64,000 nucleotides of DNA. It comes from Seison nebaliae (Eukaryota; Rotifera; Pararotatoria; Seisonacea; Seisonidae). The notes under the pieces were generated by a model. The model saw only the letters and a program-made list of their open reading frames with translations, ran no database searches and had not been told where the DNA came from. This document shows positions 12,600 to 23,869 of this stretch, one piece after another (the first letter of the stretch is position 1; every line of letters begins with the position of its first letter). The stretch covers positions 20,209 through 84,208 of the forward strand of contig JALJEE010001986.1 of NCBI GenBank assembly GCA_023231475.1, in the 5' to 3' direction. The position numbers and the translations under genes are program-made.

Positions 12600-13085
12600 C
12601 AGATCCCATCGATGCCGTGCGCTTTGTTGATTCTTGTGGAGTTGATTGTTTTGGAGATATCTTTGTGTCGTGTTTCGCTGATTTCATCCAGTGGAGACGT
12701 CGAACACTGTGACGAAAGATCTTCTTCGCACGAATTAGCACTGCGGATGTTTTTAGCGATGGTGTTGTTAAGGAAAGACGGGATAATCTCCCGAATTCCA
12801 TCTGTAACGGAAGCATCCTGTGAAAGCTTGCGAATGGTGAGGAATAATGAGCACGTCAACGGAATGTGGTCGGATAGAAATGCTGGTTGCGAATTGTGAA
12901 GAATGAAAAAATCGAAAAAGAGTGATCGAAGAGATGAGGAGGCAATAATATGGTCTATCCATGATGCGCCGACTGATGAGGAGAATGTATGGGAGTCACG
13001 TGTTAACAGAAATACGTCGACCACGAAAGCATCGAGAGAGATGAGACGATGAAAGTCAGATGAGACCCATCCCGGATCTAATCGC
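12600..13085 (-). mobile_element. Non-LTR retrotransposon fragment: endonuclease C-terminus to RT start
   Basis: On the minus strand the translation contains SWIDHIIASS and AFLSDHIPLTCSL, the end of an AP-type endonuclease domain (SDHxP motif). It then runs to HGIDGI, which corresponds to the start of a reverse transcriptase (A-x-G-x-D-G-I). A stop follows directly, so the RT core is missing. The fragment is head-to-head with the plus-strand RT fragment beside it, so it is a rearranged relic and not an active element. Confidence 0.72.
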
Positions 13086-13858
13086 TTATTCTCACTTAAA
13101 ATCGGTGGGAACTCGTTTCCTGCAGTGGTTGCGTACGCAGATCATATTCTAATATGTTCGGATAATGTAAATCAATGTAAAAAGATTATTGAATTTATCA
13201 ACAATCGGTTAACTATAGTAGGAATCATATGTAATGAAAGTAAATCGTCAATTTTGTCGAATATTTCGAGATTTCCATTATGGTGTGACTTAGAGGAATT
13301 GGTGTCTAAGGAAGTGTGTTTCCTGGGATGTCAGATCGACAGGAAGAAAAGAAGTTCAGCATTAGTTGATCGTGTAAGATGTAAATTCCTTAGGTCCTTT
13401 TACTCCTACCATCATCGGTGCAAGTTTTTCTCTATCAAATTGAAACTGAGATTATTCGTATGTTACTGTTGTGATTTTTATGGGCTGCCAGTCTCTATAT
13501 CGAATACAGAAAAGTCATTGCGATGCCTTGATCGAACATATAATAGAACAGTTCGAAGCCTTTCAATAGAGCATTTATGTTCACGATTTGCCAATTGACT
13601 CCATTACCGCTACTCCTGGCACAGAGGTATCTGAAAGTAGTTGACTCGGTTTCCCGATCGGCCCTTCCAGTTCCAACGTATACACAATGTGAGAGCTTCT
13701 CGTCGCCTCGCCAATTTTTTTGCCGATATTATTCTCTTGAACTCCCATCTTCTCTCGATGAGTCGTTATCACTGATATCCAATTTTGTTATTAGTGATCT
13801 GGTTCCCGAATCACTCAAGGAGTACATTGATGTCGGTAGGAACTTACCGATGTTTTAG
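13075..13858 (+). mobile_element. Non-LTR retrotransposon fragment: RT C-terminal half
   Basis: The plus-strand reading frame gives AVVAYADHILICSDNV, the reverse-transcriptase F/Y-A-D-D box with the second Asp changed to His, followed by the thumb region and C-terminal domain. Beyond about 13555 the frame changes. Compared with the related copy at 63565-64000, this copy lacks 19 bp between GTTCG and AAGCC, which explains the shift. The element is dead: a mutated active site, a frameshift and no 5' part. Confidence 0.78.
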
Positions 13859-13894
13859 AGATGATGTTTAGAACTAATGTTCATGAAAATAAAT

Positions 13895-13990
13895 ACTGAT
13901 GACAATTATTATTATTATTTATTATCAAAATTCCCGTTGGGATAAATTAGGGAAAATATTAAAAAAATTCCGGTCCTCACCAATGTTGAT
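13895..13990 (-). mobile_element. 3' terminus of a second non-LTR element with TAA-repeat tail
   Basis: Read on the minus strand, a short C-terminal remnant (FPNLSQREF) ends in a stop, followed directly by a run of TAA/TAATAA units. On the plus strand this appears as ATT repeats near 13898-13922. A TAA-repeat tail right after the stop is typical of I-like non-LTR retrotransposons. It abuts the end of the plus-strand RT fragment in opposite orientation. Confidence 0.5.
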
Positions 13991-14888
13991 CAAGTGGTGC
14001 AACTCGATAAGAGTTTCTTTTCATAAGTTCTCTATTTAAGAACTAACAGGTTTTTATTTTTCATCAATCATTCATCAAATAAAAATTAATATTTTAGATT
14101 TTTTCAATTACTGAACAAATTTGATCAATTGTTAAGAAGTAAACATTGATAAAAATTTAACTATTTTCACCAAGTATTTTTTTAGCAATTATATTCAAAA
14201 AACGAATCACAAAAATTAATTTTTGAACCCTAAACTGTTTCTTTAACAGCACGTCATTCGATAATTTTGTGGAAATTTTCTTACGCTAAAAATAATAATC
14301 TATTGAAATAAAATTGTAGGAAAAGAAATTTGAAGAAAAAATATTTTATTTTTTAAATTTAACTACATTTAACGAAAATTTGATTCTGGTGAAATTTCCG
14401 TATGTCTTTCATTACTATAATGTTTGTGAATCTGATACATTTGAAAGAAAATCTTGAATTTCAACGCCATCAATTGATGTTTCCAGCATAAATTAATTTA
14501 ACTTTCCATCTTGTTGTTTGGCAGTTTCCCTTTAACAACTTGTACTACTAAACATTCCATGTTAATTCTCCACCTTTAAGTTGGTTGATGTTAATAAGAC
14601 AGAGTGTGAGTAGTTTGATCTCCAATTTATTATAGTGTGGTGGTGGGAATATGTTGCCTTTTCTTTATGTTTCTCCACTTTTGACAAATAAAGAAACTCT
14701 TCACATTTACCGGATTCCCAAATAATTCATAGATGAAAACCATGAAAACTCAGGATGAAGACTTAAAATGGCAATAAGAAAAACGGAAACGAGATGAGAA
14801 ACAATTTCGGAATTCATAATTAATCGAAAATTTCCACGTTCCATTTTCCACTATTTCCATAACAATATGGGCCAAATATGATTCATTA

Positions 14889-15500
14889 GTAACAAAATAA
14901 GTCAATCTGGAAACCAAAGAAGTTATTCCAGATTAACTTAAATTGTCCACAGTTGTCGTTCCAACCATTTTGAGTATCAAGTGATTAGATATTAAATTTT
15001 GAGTTAATAAATTCTCAAAAAGGTGCAGAATTGAAAAGAAGTAGAACTCTGCGGTTATTGTTCAACTATATCTGAAAAAAGTGAATTTTCATAAAATATT
15101 TAAATATGACGATATTCTTGAGTAGAAATCGTTTCTAATAAATTGGTTGAAATTCATTTTTCATTCATCACTAATAATTCGCTTGTTAGTAATCACAAAA
15201 TTATCAATAATATCTATCTTCTTCATATAAGAACCACCACCATTATGTTTCTGCATAACAATATGAATAAAATATTATCCATCGGAAACAAAATAAGTCA
15301 ATTTGGAAAGCAAAGAAGTTTTTTCAGATTAACTTAAATTGTCCGCAGTTGTCCTTCCAACTGTTTTGAGTATAAGGTAATTGTCGTCCTTCATCTAGAT
15401 TCTCCAAACGAAAATTCGATTATGAACAAAATAGACCAATCTGGAAACCAAAGAGGTTATTCCAGATTAATCTAAATTGTCCACTTTTGTGGTTCCAATC
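14889..15500 (+). repeat. Three copies of a roughly 80-100 bp repeat with an internal hairpin
   Basis: Copies lie at about 14889-14987, 15286-15382 and 15424-15500. They share a core with AACAAAATA, then AATCTGGAA, a spacer of 13 bases rich in A and G, TTCCAGATT, and TTAAATTGTCC further on. In copies 1 (14904-14934) and 3 (15438-15468) the arms AATCTGGAA and TTCCAGATT pair perfectly. In copy 2 (15300-15330) two arm positions differ but would still form U-G wobble pairs in RNA. Spacing is irregular (about 400 and 140 bp), so these are dispersed or decayed tandem units. Confidence 0.75.
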
Positions 15501-16584
15501 TAGTCAACGGTGATGAATTTCATCATTCTCATCGAATTCAGTTCCTTGTACGATTCCAATTGAATTGAATTAAAAGGAACGAACACATTTCTTTCTTGCC
15601 CATTAGCCAGTAAATTCAAATCGACACGTTGGCGAATGTCGGTTGTGAATGCAGACTATTCGAAAGATTCCTCTGATCATTATAGGATATTCGTTTTCCT
15701 AGTAGGAAAATAGAATTCGATATTTTTCAGAGTATGTTAAGTCCTCAGAGAATAACTTTTCCAGAACGGTCAGTTAAAAGATAAACTCTCGAAAGAAGAA
15801 AATGTAAAGAATAAAAATGAAAAAAAGTCCATTCTTTGTGTATAATATAGTATAATACATGTGTATCGTATATTTAATATAAAATCTATAAGTGTATACA
15901 TACACGTTATATTTGATCTTCATCATTCATCGATTTACAGCATTTTACACGTCATCTATTCTCTCTCTGTTTCTTTATCTCTGTAAGTACTAACACGTCA
16001 TGTTATACGTGTTCTTTAATTTTGTTTTTCATGCACAACAATCAACGAATTTCTTACGCGTGGCATCATCTTATGTATTCAGGGAACAATTGCCTTCTTC
16101 ATCGATTAATCTCACAGCCATCTTTTTCTTTCGTTAAATCATTTTTTATCCATCTTTATTGAAAATTACGAAAAGTTCTTGAAATATTCGATATTAAGTT
16201 CAATTGGATGAAAATACTCATAGATGTAAAAATTTCCATATTTTTCATTTTAAAAAAGGTTTGTCAGTTTCAAAAATTAACGTTATCTAAAACAAAGATG
16301 ATAGACCTAAATATCAAGATATCAAGTTATTGTAGCGTTGGTTCCTTGCTGTAGCATTATAATCAGGTTTTAAGAAATTTCAAAGGCGCTATTATCGTTA
16401 GATGGTAGAATTTATCTGACAGAATCAATTTCTTCAATAGAAAAAGTTTCCAATCGAGAGAAGCAATTACGTTTTCAGAAAATTAGGAAAGAAATGATAT
16501 CTCGTTATAAGAACCTAAGATCATGCATAAAAACAGTGAAACAAAACATGTTAAAAGGGATTCTAAAAGAATCCATAAGATCTT

Positions 16585-16622
16585 AATTAGTAGTATTACA
16601 TATATATGTAATACTACTAATT
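16585..16622. repeat. Perfect 38-bp palindrome
   Basis: The left arm AATTAGTAGTATTACATAT is followed with no spacer by its exact reverse complement, giving two 19-base arms. It is the longest perfect palindrome I noticed. The centre is alternating TA. No gene surrounds it. It could be a fossil of a small inverted-repeat element, a cruciform site or chance in AT-rich DNA, although the non-TA outer arms argue against simple chance. Confidence 0.9.
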
Positions 16623-17453
16623 GATTATTAAATTATAAGTAATTATAAAATCCATAAAAGTCCAAAACAGTTTTTTAAAACTATCAGAACTAATATTTAG
16701 GCACAATAATTTAGAAAACTCCATTCAAAATTAGATATATTGTTGAGCGCTTAAATATGTGCACAAAAAATGCAAACAAATAATGGTTTTAAAAAATCAA
16801 TTTTAATAAAAATTTGTATTTCTGGGTTCTCTGGAGTATAATTTAAAAAATAAATCTAGAAAATAATCCTTACTTAGATAATGCGAAAGAACTCTTATCG
16901 AATAATGCTTAAAAGTGATATATAAATTTTTTTATGTTCAGATTTCATCTTTCATGTTGAAACTGAATATTTTACTTACTGGGAACGTGTCAAGGTGTCA
17001 ACTGAATTATTTACTTTATTACTTTGGATTAGATTAACAAGATAATGATAATGATATTTTATTCCATTTAAATTTTACGTAAAACATTGTTCAATACATA
17101 ACATAAAACATTTTCAACATAAACATAAGATTAGAAATAGAATAATTCTCAAGGAAGAATTCTAAAATATTATTAGGGTAACCTTGTTTGTTCAGCCAAT
17201 GTGTAAGTAGGAGCGAGTTGTATATTTTGCTGTACCTCCTTCATATATCTCACTCCTTTACCGCCTTGTGGAGAGGATTGGTCGCGTAGGGAATAAATAA
17301 TCTAAAAATAGTGGAGAGTTGACAAAAAGATCAAATGGGAACTTCTTCGGCCAATGGTTGAGCATTCAAATTACGTAGTTCATACTTTAAAAATTACATT
17401 AACTAGAGAGAAAAAGAAGATAGTATTAAACTGATTGTTTGTGTCGAGCCACT

Positions 17454-20400
17454 TCACTTTTTTCCGCTAAAAATGATTAATATTGGATATGATAAGAAGA
17501 GTATATGGAAAAGAAAAGACAAACGTTCAGGAATGATTTTGATTTCTTCTGTGTTAGGTACAATTAGTTCAGGTACATAAAGACTTGGACAAGCTGTGTT
17601 CTGACAAATAAATTTGTCGAATTTAGAGTCCTTCTTGGCGACCAGTTCTTTTGTCAGTGAACTGTTTGGACAAATGAAAGATAGGCCATCAATTAGGTCG
17701 GCAAGTGGAATTTCAGGAGGTTGTGAAAGATAAAGCGTCAGCGTATTATTAACGTCCATCATTTTGTTTGAAGGTATATTGCGAGTTAAATCCCTGACTA
17801 ATTTATTCACTTCATTCACAACAGTAGTAATCTCGTTTGGAAGGGAGAATCCTTTGGGACGTTTTTCCCCCTTCAATCTGGTTTTTCCATAGGAGTGCAC
17901 TTCTTTCGTTATACTGGCATCATACATAACGTGTTTTTTAGGATCAATAGTAAAGTATTGAGTCAATCCTTGTGTGAATATATTTTTATATGTGCGTGAC
18001 AAAGGATATCCAGGTTCCTTTGGATCTAATTCGAACGGTACAAGGAAAATTTGTGAAATGTTGAGTACGGCAATAATCATTTCCTTCAAAAAATCTATAT
18101 AGGCATAAGGAGCACCTCTTCGGAATGAAAGAAAGAGATCGCGATAAATAAGACGGTATCCTTCTTCGCTGGAGATCATATCCATATCGTAGGGTTGTGG
18201 GACAGCTAAACTACGTCCACCATAGCCAAGTTCGCTAAGAAAATAAATCATTGAAAATAAATTCGAATAGAAAACTAACTCTGAGATAGATAGGAATGGT
18301 AGACTTTCCTCATAATCGACCGTTTTTATTCTATTGCCATCAAGTTCAGATGAATCGATTAATTCATATTCTTCTAAATTTATATTTTGATCTTTATCTA
18401 ATTTATACACTAGATATTGACCGTCATGCAAGATATTATCTGCTTTAATCGGTGTATCCATTTTAAATACTCCGTCCGCCATCCTAGATCTATATGTGCC
18501 CTTCCCATAAAGATCTTTACAAGCAGTGTATGTATTTTTGTAGGAGACGAGTGTGCGAGTGATTGGTGGAACAGACTGGATCATAGTGATAAGTTCCTTA
18601 GTACTTGTTGGCATTCGATGGCAATTATTAGCATTATTAAAAGGATAACTATGATCCTTCGCTTTAAGAGGACCAAATGAAGTAGTGTGCAGTATTCTAA
18701 AACTAGTTGTACTTCTCAATCTCGGTTTTAACTCATGAAAAATACTCAGTTGGGTCGTCGAATATTGTTCTGGAAGTTTGAGAGTTATTCATTCTTTTTT
18801 TAATGAGAGTAAAAGAAAACTGTTTAAATAATCTTTTACTCTTGGGATCCATTGACCGGATCTCTCATAAAAAGATGATTGAGTACAATAACCGATAATC
18901 AAATCAAAGTGGTCGATAGGCTTTATTCGAAACTTCTCTAATGGTTCGAATAAAATGGTTGAATAATACTCTTCCAACGGTGATATTTTCTCAGGCATTT
19001 CCTTTCCGTATTTCATAAAATATAACAATCGTCCAAACATGTAACATTGCTCAGCACCGGGTGAACGTCCAGGATAGAGTTCAGGCCACATTTCCTAACA
19101 ACTGATAAGAATACTAAAAAAAGATAATGGAGGAACTTCAGGTGTCTGATTTATCGGATATCGATTTTTGGAACGTTCGCTCTTCGAAATATAACTCATT
19201 GATCTTAATGTACATCGACTTAGTGTCATATGGGAAAAACCGCAAAGAGAAATTCTATGTTCTCCAAGAAGAACATGGTCTGGTGTTAATTTCCAGTGAT
19301 TCTGTCAAAAGATTTCAATTGAATAACTTTTTTAAGCTTATTCCTTTTAACAAACTAACTACTGGGCAGTATTGAAGAAACTGTAAGATTTTCAAGCACA
19401 ATGCTAATATGTTATCGTTCGATAATCCTTTGTCATCATTCGCCTTAATTAAATTTCTCAACGATCCAAATTCGTAAGCTACAGACATTTGCACAAAAAA
19501 ATTATTTGTTTCATATTCATAGGACGGCACTCCCGTATAACTGGCTATACGACCAAATATGGATTTGCTGTCTCGAAATTGTTCTCGGTATAACATATGT
19601 TCTCTATCGTTGCTACCGTACATGTATTTGAAACCGTATCCTTCTTGAATCATCAATAATTTGGAGGAGATTCGAATTACATACTCTGCATTGTTTATTC
19701 CCAATGCCAACACAGTAGCTCGATGAGGCTTCAGAGTATATATTCGTATTATTTTCATCCGATCAAATATTCCACATCGTTTTAAGGGATTTAGTAATGC
19801 ATTGAGGTTGATGGGATCGTACCGAATTGGTATTCCTAGAGGTTTAACGATGGACACTAATTTTGGATTTCTATTCCTCCTTCTCATCTATAGTTTTAAT
19901 TTAAGAAAATTTAATCAGACAATTCATCAAAATCTAACAAACATCAATGTCAATTCTTGCATGTATCGATAACTACTAATGTAATGAGTGGCGAAAGAAT
20001 CTGAAGAAAATTAAAAGTTTAATAAACACACCAATACAACATTTGTAACCGTAGAATTGAAATCGTTTACAATATTTTACTTCGCTTCCATCATCATTTT
20101 TCCTTGTCAAAGGAGCTCTCACAATTAAACCACATTTGTATGTTTCACGTGGAGTGTTCAGTGCGTTTATATCCCTGAAAATATTTGCTGGTTGAGCGAA
20201 AGTACCTAAGCGTTAAGAAATGTATGAAATATTTAAAAATAATTAAATAAAATAATTGAAATAACCGAAATATGTATTGGTATTCTCCATCCAATTTTCT
20301 TGCAATTCCATTGGCATAAATATGGCATTCTCTGTTTTAGTTCTCACTAAGATGTTTTGAGAAAAAGATTTGTTCGTGATAACATTATCCCAAAACATTT

Positions 20401-20794
20401 GCGGGTCCAAGTGTAAATTATAAAAGAGTGGGAAAACAAATACTTTATCCTCAAACATTTTCGTAAAAGTTTGAATCACATCGACACGTGTAGCATTTAA
20501 CTTAAAACCTTCTAGACAATACCCAATTCTGTTGGTTTTGGGAGGAATAATTGTGTTTTTACTCGTATAGAACATCCCAAAATGTCCTTCTTTTAAAATT
20601 CGAATTATATACCTCAATTTTTCTCTTTCGGCAGCACCTCTTAAATAAAAATTAGTAGCACGCATTCGTTTCTGAGGTAAGAAGGTAATTGCTTCATTAA
20701 TATAATCCACCGGATTCGAAGCATTGGACGGAATACGTAACATTTGTGAAAGAACGAAATTAGAAAAAAAAGTAAAAAGAAAACCGAAATTCAA
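17454..20794 (-). CDS. Degenerate kinase-like (pseudokinase) protein, possible signal peptide and C-terminal anchor
   Basis: Six exons keep phase: 20266-20794, 20030-20205, 19363-19887, 19137-19301, 18821-19094, 17454-18769, giving about 994 aa. The N-terminus (MNFGFLFTFFSNFVLSQ) resembles a short signal peptide. About aa 300-545 follow a protein-kinase order: an N-lobe strand with VIRI where VAIK is expected, a hinge and long helix (LRNLIK, LCLKILQFLQY), a catalytic-loop remnant HWKLTPDHVLL (aa 412-422, HRD Asp lost), and CGFS (aa 430-433) in place of DFG. A TPE and an EQCYMFGRLLYFMKYGKE helix follow, resembling APE and the alpha-F helix. Loss of the HRD and DFG aspartates makes catalysis unlikely. 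A second K-x-D-N-I-L motif occurs at aa 665-670. A hydrophobic segment lies near aa 970-990. I cannot assign it to a named family; its partner and role are unknown. Confidence 0.62.
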
Positions 20795-21730
20795 CTAAGC
20801 CGTTACAAGTTTATGTTAATTCGCATCTGCCTAAATATTCACATCAAACCACTTCCTATCAAAATATTTAGTAATAGATATAACAATAATATTATATATC
20901 ACTTATCTACTATAACTAAATTTATTGATTCAAAAAATAAATTAAAATGATTCAAAAAAGATCTAAATCATTAGTTGGCATTTTTGGTTAATAGAAAAAC
21001 TGTTATCATTTAAGAATTTCGATATCGGTTGGTCAAACTATTAATTGTTGTTCCTTATGATAAATTTAATTAAATTTCAATTTTAAATTTTAATCATCAT
21101 ATTTTAATTTAATTATTTTTTCTCTTTTCGGTAAATTAGTGTTTGTAATTGCAAAGTTTAAGGGAAAAATAGTATTAAACTAAAGTCGATATAGTATGCG
21201 ATACATGAGTTTTACAATTAAAGTTAGTTTTAATATTATTATGGAATTATCCATATTCGAAATCGTTAGTGGTCAGAAAACAATAGAGTCATTAAACAGT
21301 ATGAAAACTTAAATGATCAGAATTATAAAAACTGAGGTGTTGTCTATTGATTATTGTATGCCATACAAATGTATGGAATTAAAGTTACAACAGAAAGGTT
21401 CAGATGTTCTTTGAAAGTCATTATTGGTTCAGTTCAATTGGATTGATAACTTACTAGCGATATACGTGTGAGATATAAGAATGAAATGGATGTTTGTTAT
21501 TTTGTAGCAAATTATTCAAACAAATTCTTTGATAATAATTTGTTGTTCAAAATAAAAAATAATTTTCGGAATTTTTATCAACAATCGTCCATAGAATAAG
21601 GACAACTATTTTCTCTAATTCCAAGTGAAATGTGAAAAAAAAACGATTAAAAGAAATATTTAGTTGTGAAAAGAAAAGTTTCAAATATTAAAATATAAAA
21701 TTTAATATAATTAAAGATCATAAGATGATT
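20795..21730. other. Intergenic, nothing recognised
   Basis: Very AT-rich DNA between the start of the kinase-like gene and the 3' end of the TFIIH p52 gene. It is the likely promoter of the former and 3' flank of the latter. No ORF of interest, repeat or RNA gene was recognised. Confidence 0.5.
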
Positions 21731-23512
21731 TTAATTTCTATCAGATTTTATGTTGCTCTTATAATAAGTTTTCACTGCATCATGAGCATCAGCTTTGACG
21801 AACATGGTTTTCTTATCATCATCGCTCATTAAAAGAAATCCACTCGCCTAAAAATAAGTGGAGTTTATTAAATTTGGAAAAAATAACTCTAGCGAAATCT
21901 CTTAAAGAGATGTAGCAATGTGCTTGTTGTTCATCAATCGAATATTTGTAGCAGTCGTTAAATTGGAAACGACATCTTTCCTTTCCCCACAAGTGAATTT
22001 GATCGGAGATGATACTGGGGACAACTGGCTTATCATTTGCCACTTTTTCATGACAATTCACAGTGAGACAATTAATAATTTGAGCGGGTGTGATTCCGTT
22101 ATCAAAGGCACGATTCACACTGGAACGTGTCAAAACTCCAACGACAAAACCAGGTAATTTCTGAAGAATGTTTATAAATGTCGCCAACATTTCTATTCCC
22201 ACATCTGAGTTCGTATAAGCGTACACTCGATAATTCGTTTCACAAATTATAAATCCATCATCTCGACGTTTCGTACTCTGATAATGAGCATTATCTGATT
22301 CAATGATTCCATTTAACATTCCTTCCGCTAACGATGTCACATTGAATCTTTTCAATTTACTCTTCAATTCCAATCCAACAAATTATAAAAAAGGAAATTT
22401 GAATTAAATTATTAACCGTTCGTTGATGGACAACTCCGACATCGCGAAGAATTTGGAGGAAAGTTAATTGATCATCATCGAAATGTTTACAAGAATATTC
22501 CATTCCATTTTTCGACAAACTTATTTGACATAATATTTCGTAGTACTCTACAATATTTAGAGCCCTTTGCTAGGAAGGAATGATATGGAGAAAGAATTTG
22601 AAAGAGAAAAAATAAAACTTCAAAAAGTGAGAGAAGATGTAAAAGAAAATGAAAGACTTGAGTACTTCTGTCCATCAACAAATATTGGAAACCATAAGAT
22701 GACATTGGTAAATCAGTCTCATTTCGTTCTTCCCTATATCAAACAATCATTTTTTGAAATGATTATAAGGAATTTATTTAAATAACTTCATTAGACCAGC
22801 TTTAATTAGAATATTTCTTGTTGAATCAGCTACCGAATCTCCTCCTTTCACCAAATAATTCAACAAACACTTATATTATAAAATATTATAAGAAAACAAT
22901 TTTTAAATGATATTAAAATTTAAAATATCAAATTGTAATAACGTCCCATCGTCGTTGACAATATGAGATTAATTCGGCCGGTTCCTTTGGTGGTTTTGGT
23001 GGTGGTTCGGGATGGAGAGCCATCCAATTCTGCCTTTTAAATTTAATAGAATAAAATGTTATTAAATCAAACTCACCGATTACTATAAACGATTTCTTTC
23101 AAGAAACATTGTTGGAACATGTCGAGTATATAAAAACTGACATTTTCATCTTTGTCGTCATCCGATTCGTCATCGAGAACAATCCCGATAGATACCATCA
23201 ATTCAACATTCTCCAAATTTCTACGCGAGACAAATGTAAAATCAACTTTATTGTCGAATTAATCAACTTGTCGCCATATAAGTCCATACAAGTGATTGCA
23301 TCGAATTTCAAATTTTTTTGATAAATATTTCCGATAAGAATTCTCTTACATATCGAAGGTAAATCTCTGAAAGAAGAAAGTTATGCAATAACTCAATTGA
23401 ATAAATTGAATAACTTGAATAAACTATAACAACCAGACGATGTACAAATGATTCTTAAGCGGAGGTCTTCATTCAAACTGCACAAATGCTTTATGAGACT
23501 AGTCACTTCCAT
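21731..23512 (-). CDS. GTF2H4: General transcription factor IIH subunit 4 (p52/Tfb2)
   Basis: The protein is collected from about eight small exons. The start ATG at 23510-23512 gives MEVTSLIKHLCSLNEDLRL, then ELPS-like DLPSICKRILIGN, a segment ending RRWDVI, GFQYLLMDRSTQVFHFLL, and LQILRDVGVVHQR. The long exon down from 22373 carries GFIICETNYRVYAYT, GITPAQIINCL and SIISDQIHLWGKERCRFQF. The last exon ends KSDRN* at 21731. These line up in order with p52, which anchors the XPB ATPase in TFIIH for promoter opening and nucleotide excision repair in the nucleus. The intron before the last exon is only about 40 bp. The protein is divergent but complete, with no sign of damage. Confidence 0.85.
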
Positions 23513-23869
23513 TCTTCACAATTGACGATTTTTCGTAAACTGAAAATTTCAATTTACAAAGTAGCGCCAACAATTTACATGCCACAATCTTTCAAATATT
23601 CTGATGAATACAAATTATTTTTCAATTTTCTAATTATTCAGTTTTTTATTCAGTTCTCTCAATTTCTCCATTCCAAGCTTAAGAAGACTAAATATGTAAT
23701 TGATAGTCTTTTATTAATGATTTAATAAATCGAATCGTATGATTTGGATAATTTAGTAATTAGAAATAAAAGTAAATGGAGTAGTTTTTTCCGTATTTCT
23801 CTTTTTCCTTATATAGTCTATTTCAGTCTTCTTTTTCACATTGACACATGTCACTTTCAGATATTCCTG
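23513..23869. other. Intergenic, nothing recognised
   Basis: Short AT-rich spacer between the p52 start and the Gypsy integrase relic. No feature was identified. Confidence 0.4.

Larger units (their letters stand above)
13991..17453. other. Non-coding stretch, 3.4 kb
   Basis: No convincing coding exon on either strand. It contains a three-copy dispersed repeat with a hairpin (14889-15510) and a perfect palindrome (16585-16622), each listed separately. The last 400 bp or so are probably the 3' untranslated and downstream region of the kinase-like gene that ends at 17454. The rest is AT-rich with no recognised homology. Confidence 0.5.

Noticed and set aside
18780-18800. In-frame TGA in the kinase-like gene as a real stop or selenocysteine
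   Set aside because: A 51-bp GT-AG intron (18770-18820) removes it and keeps phase on both sides.
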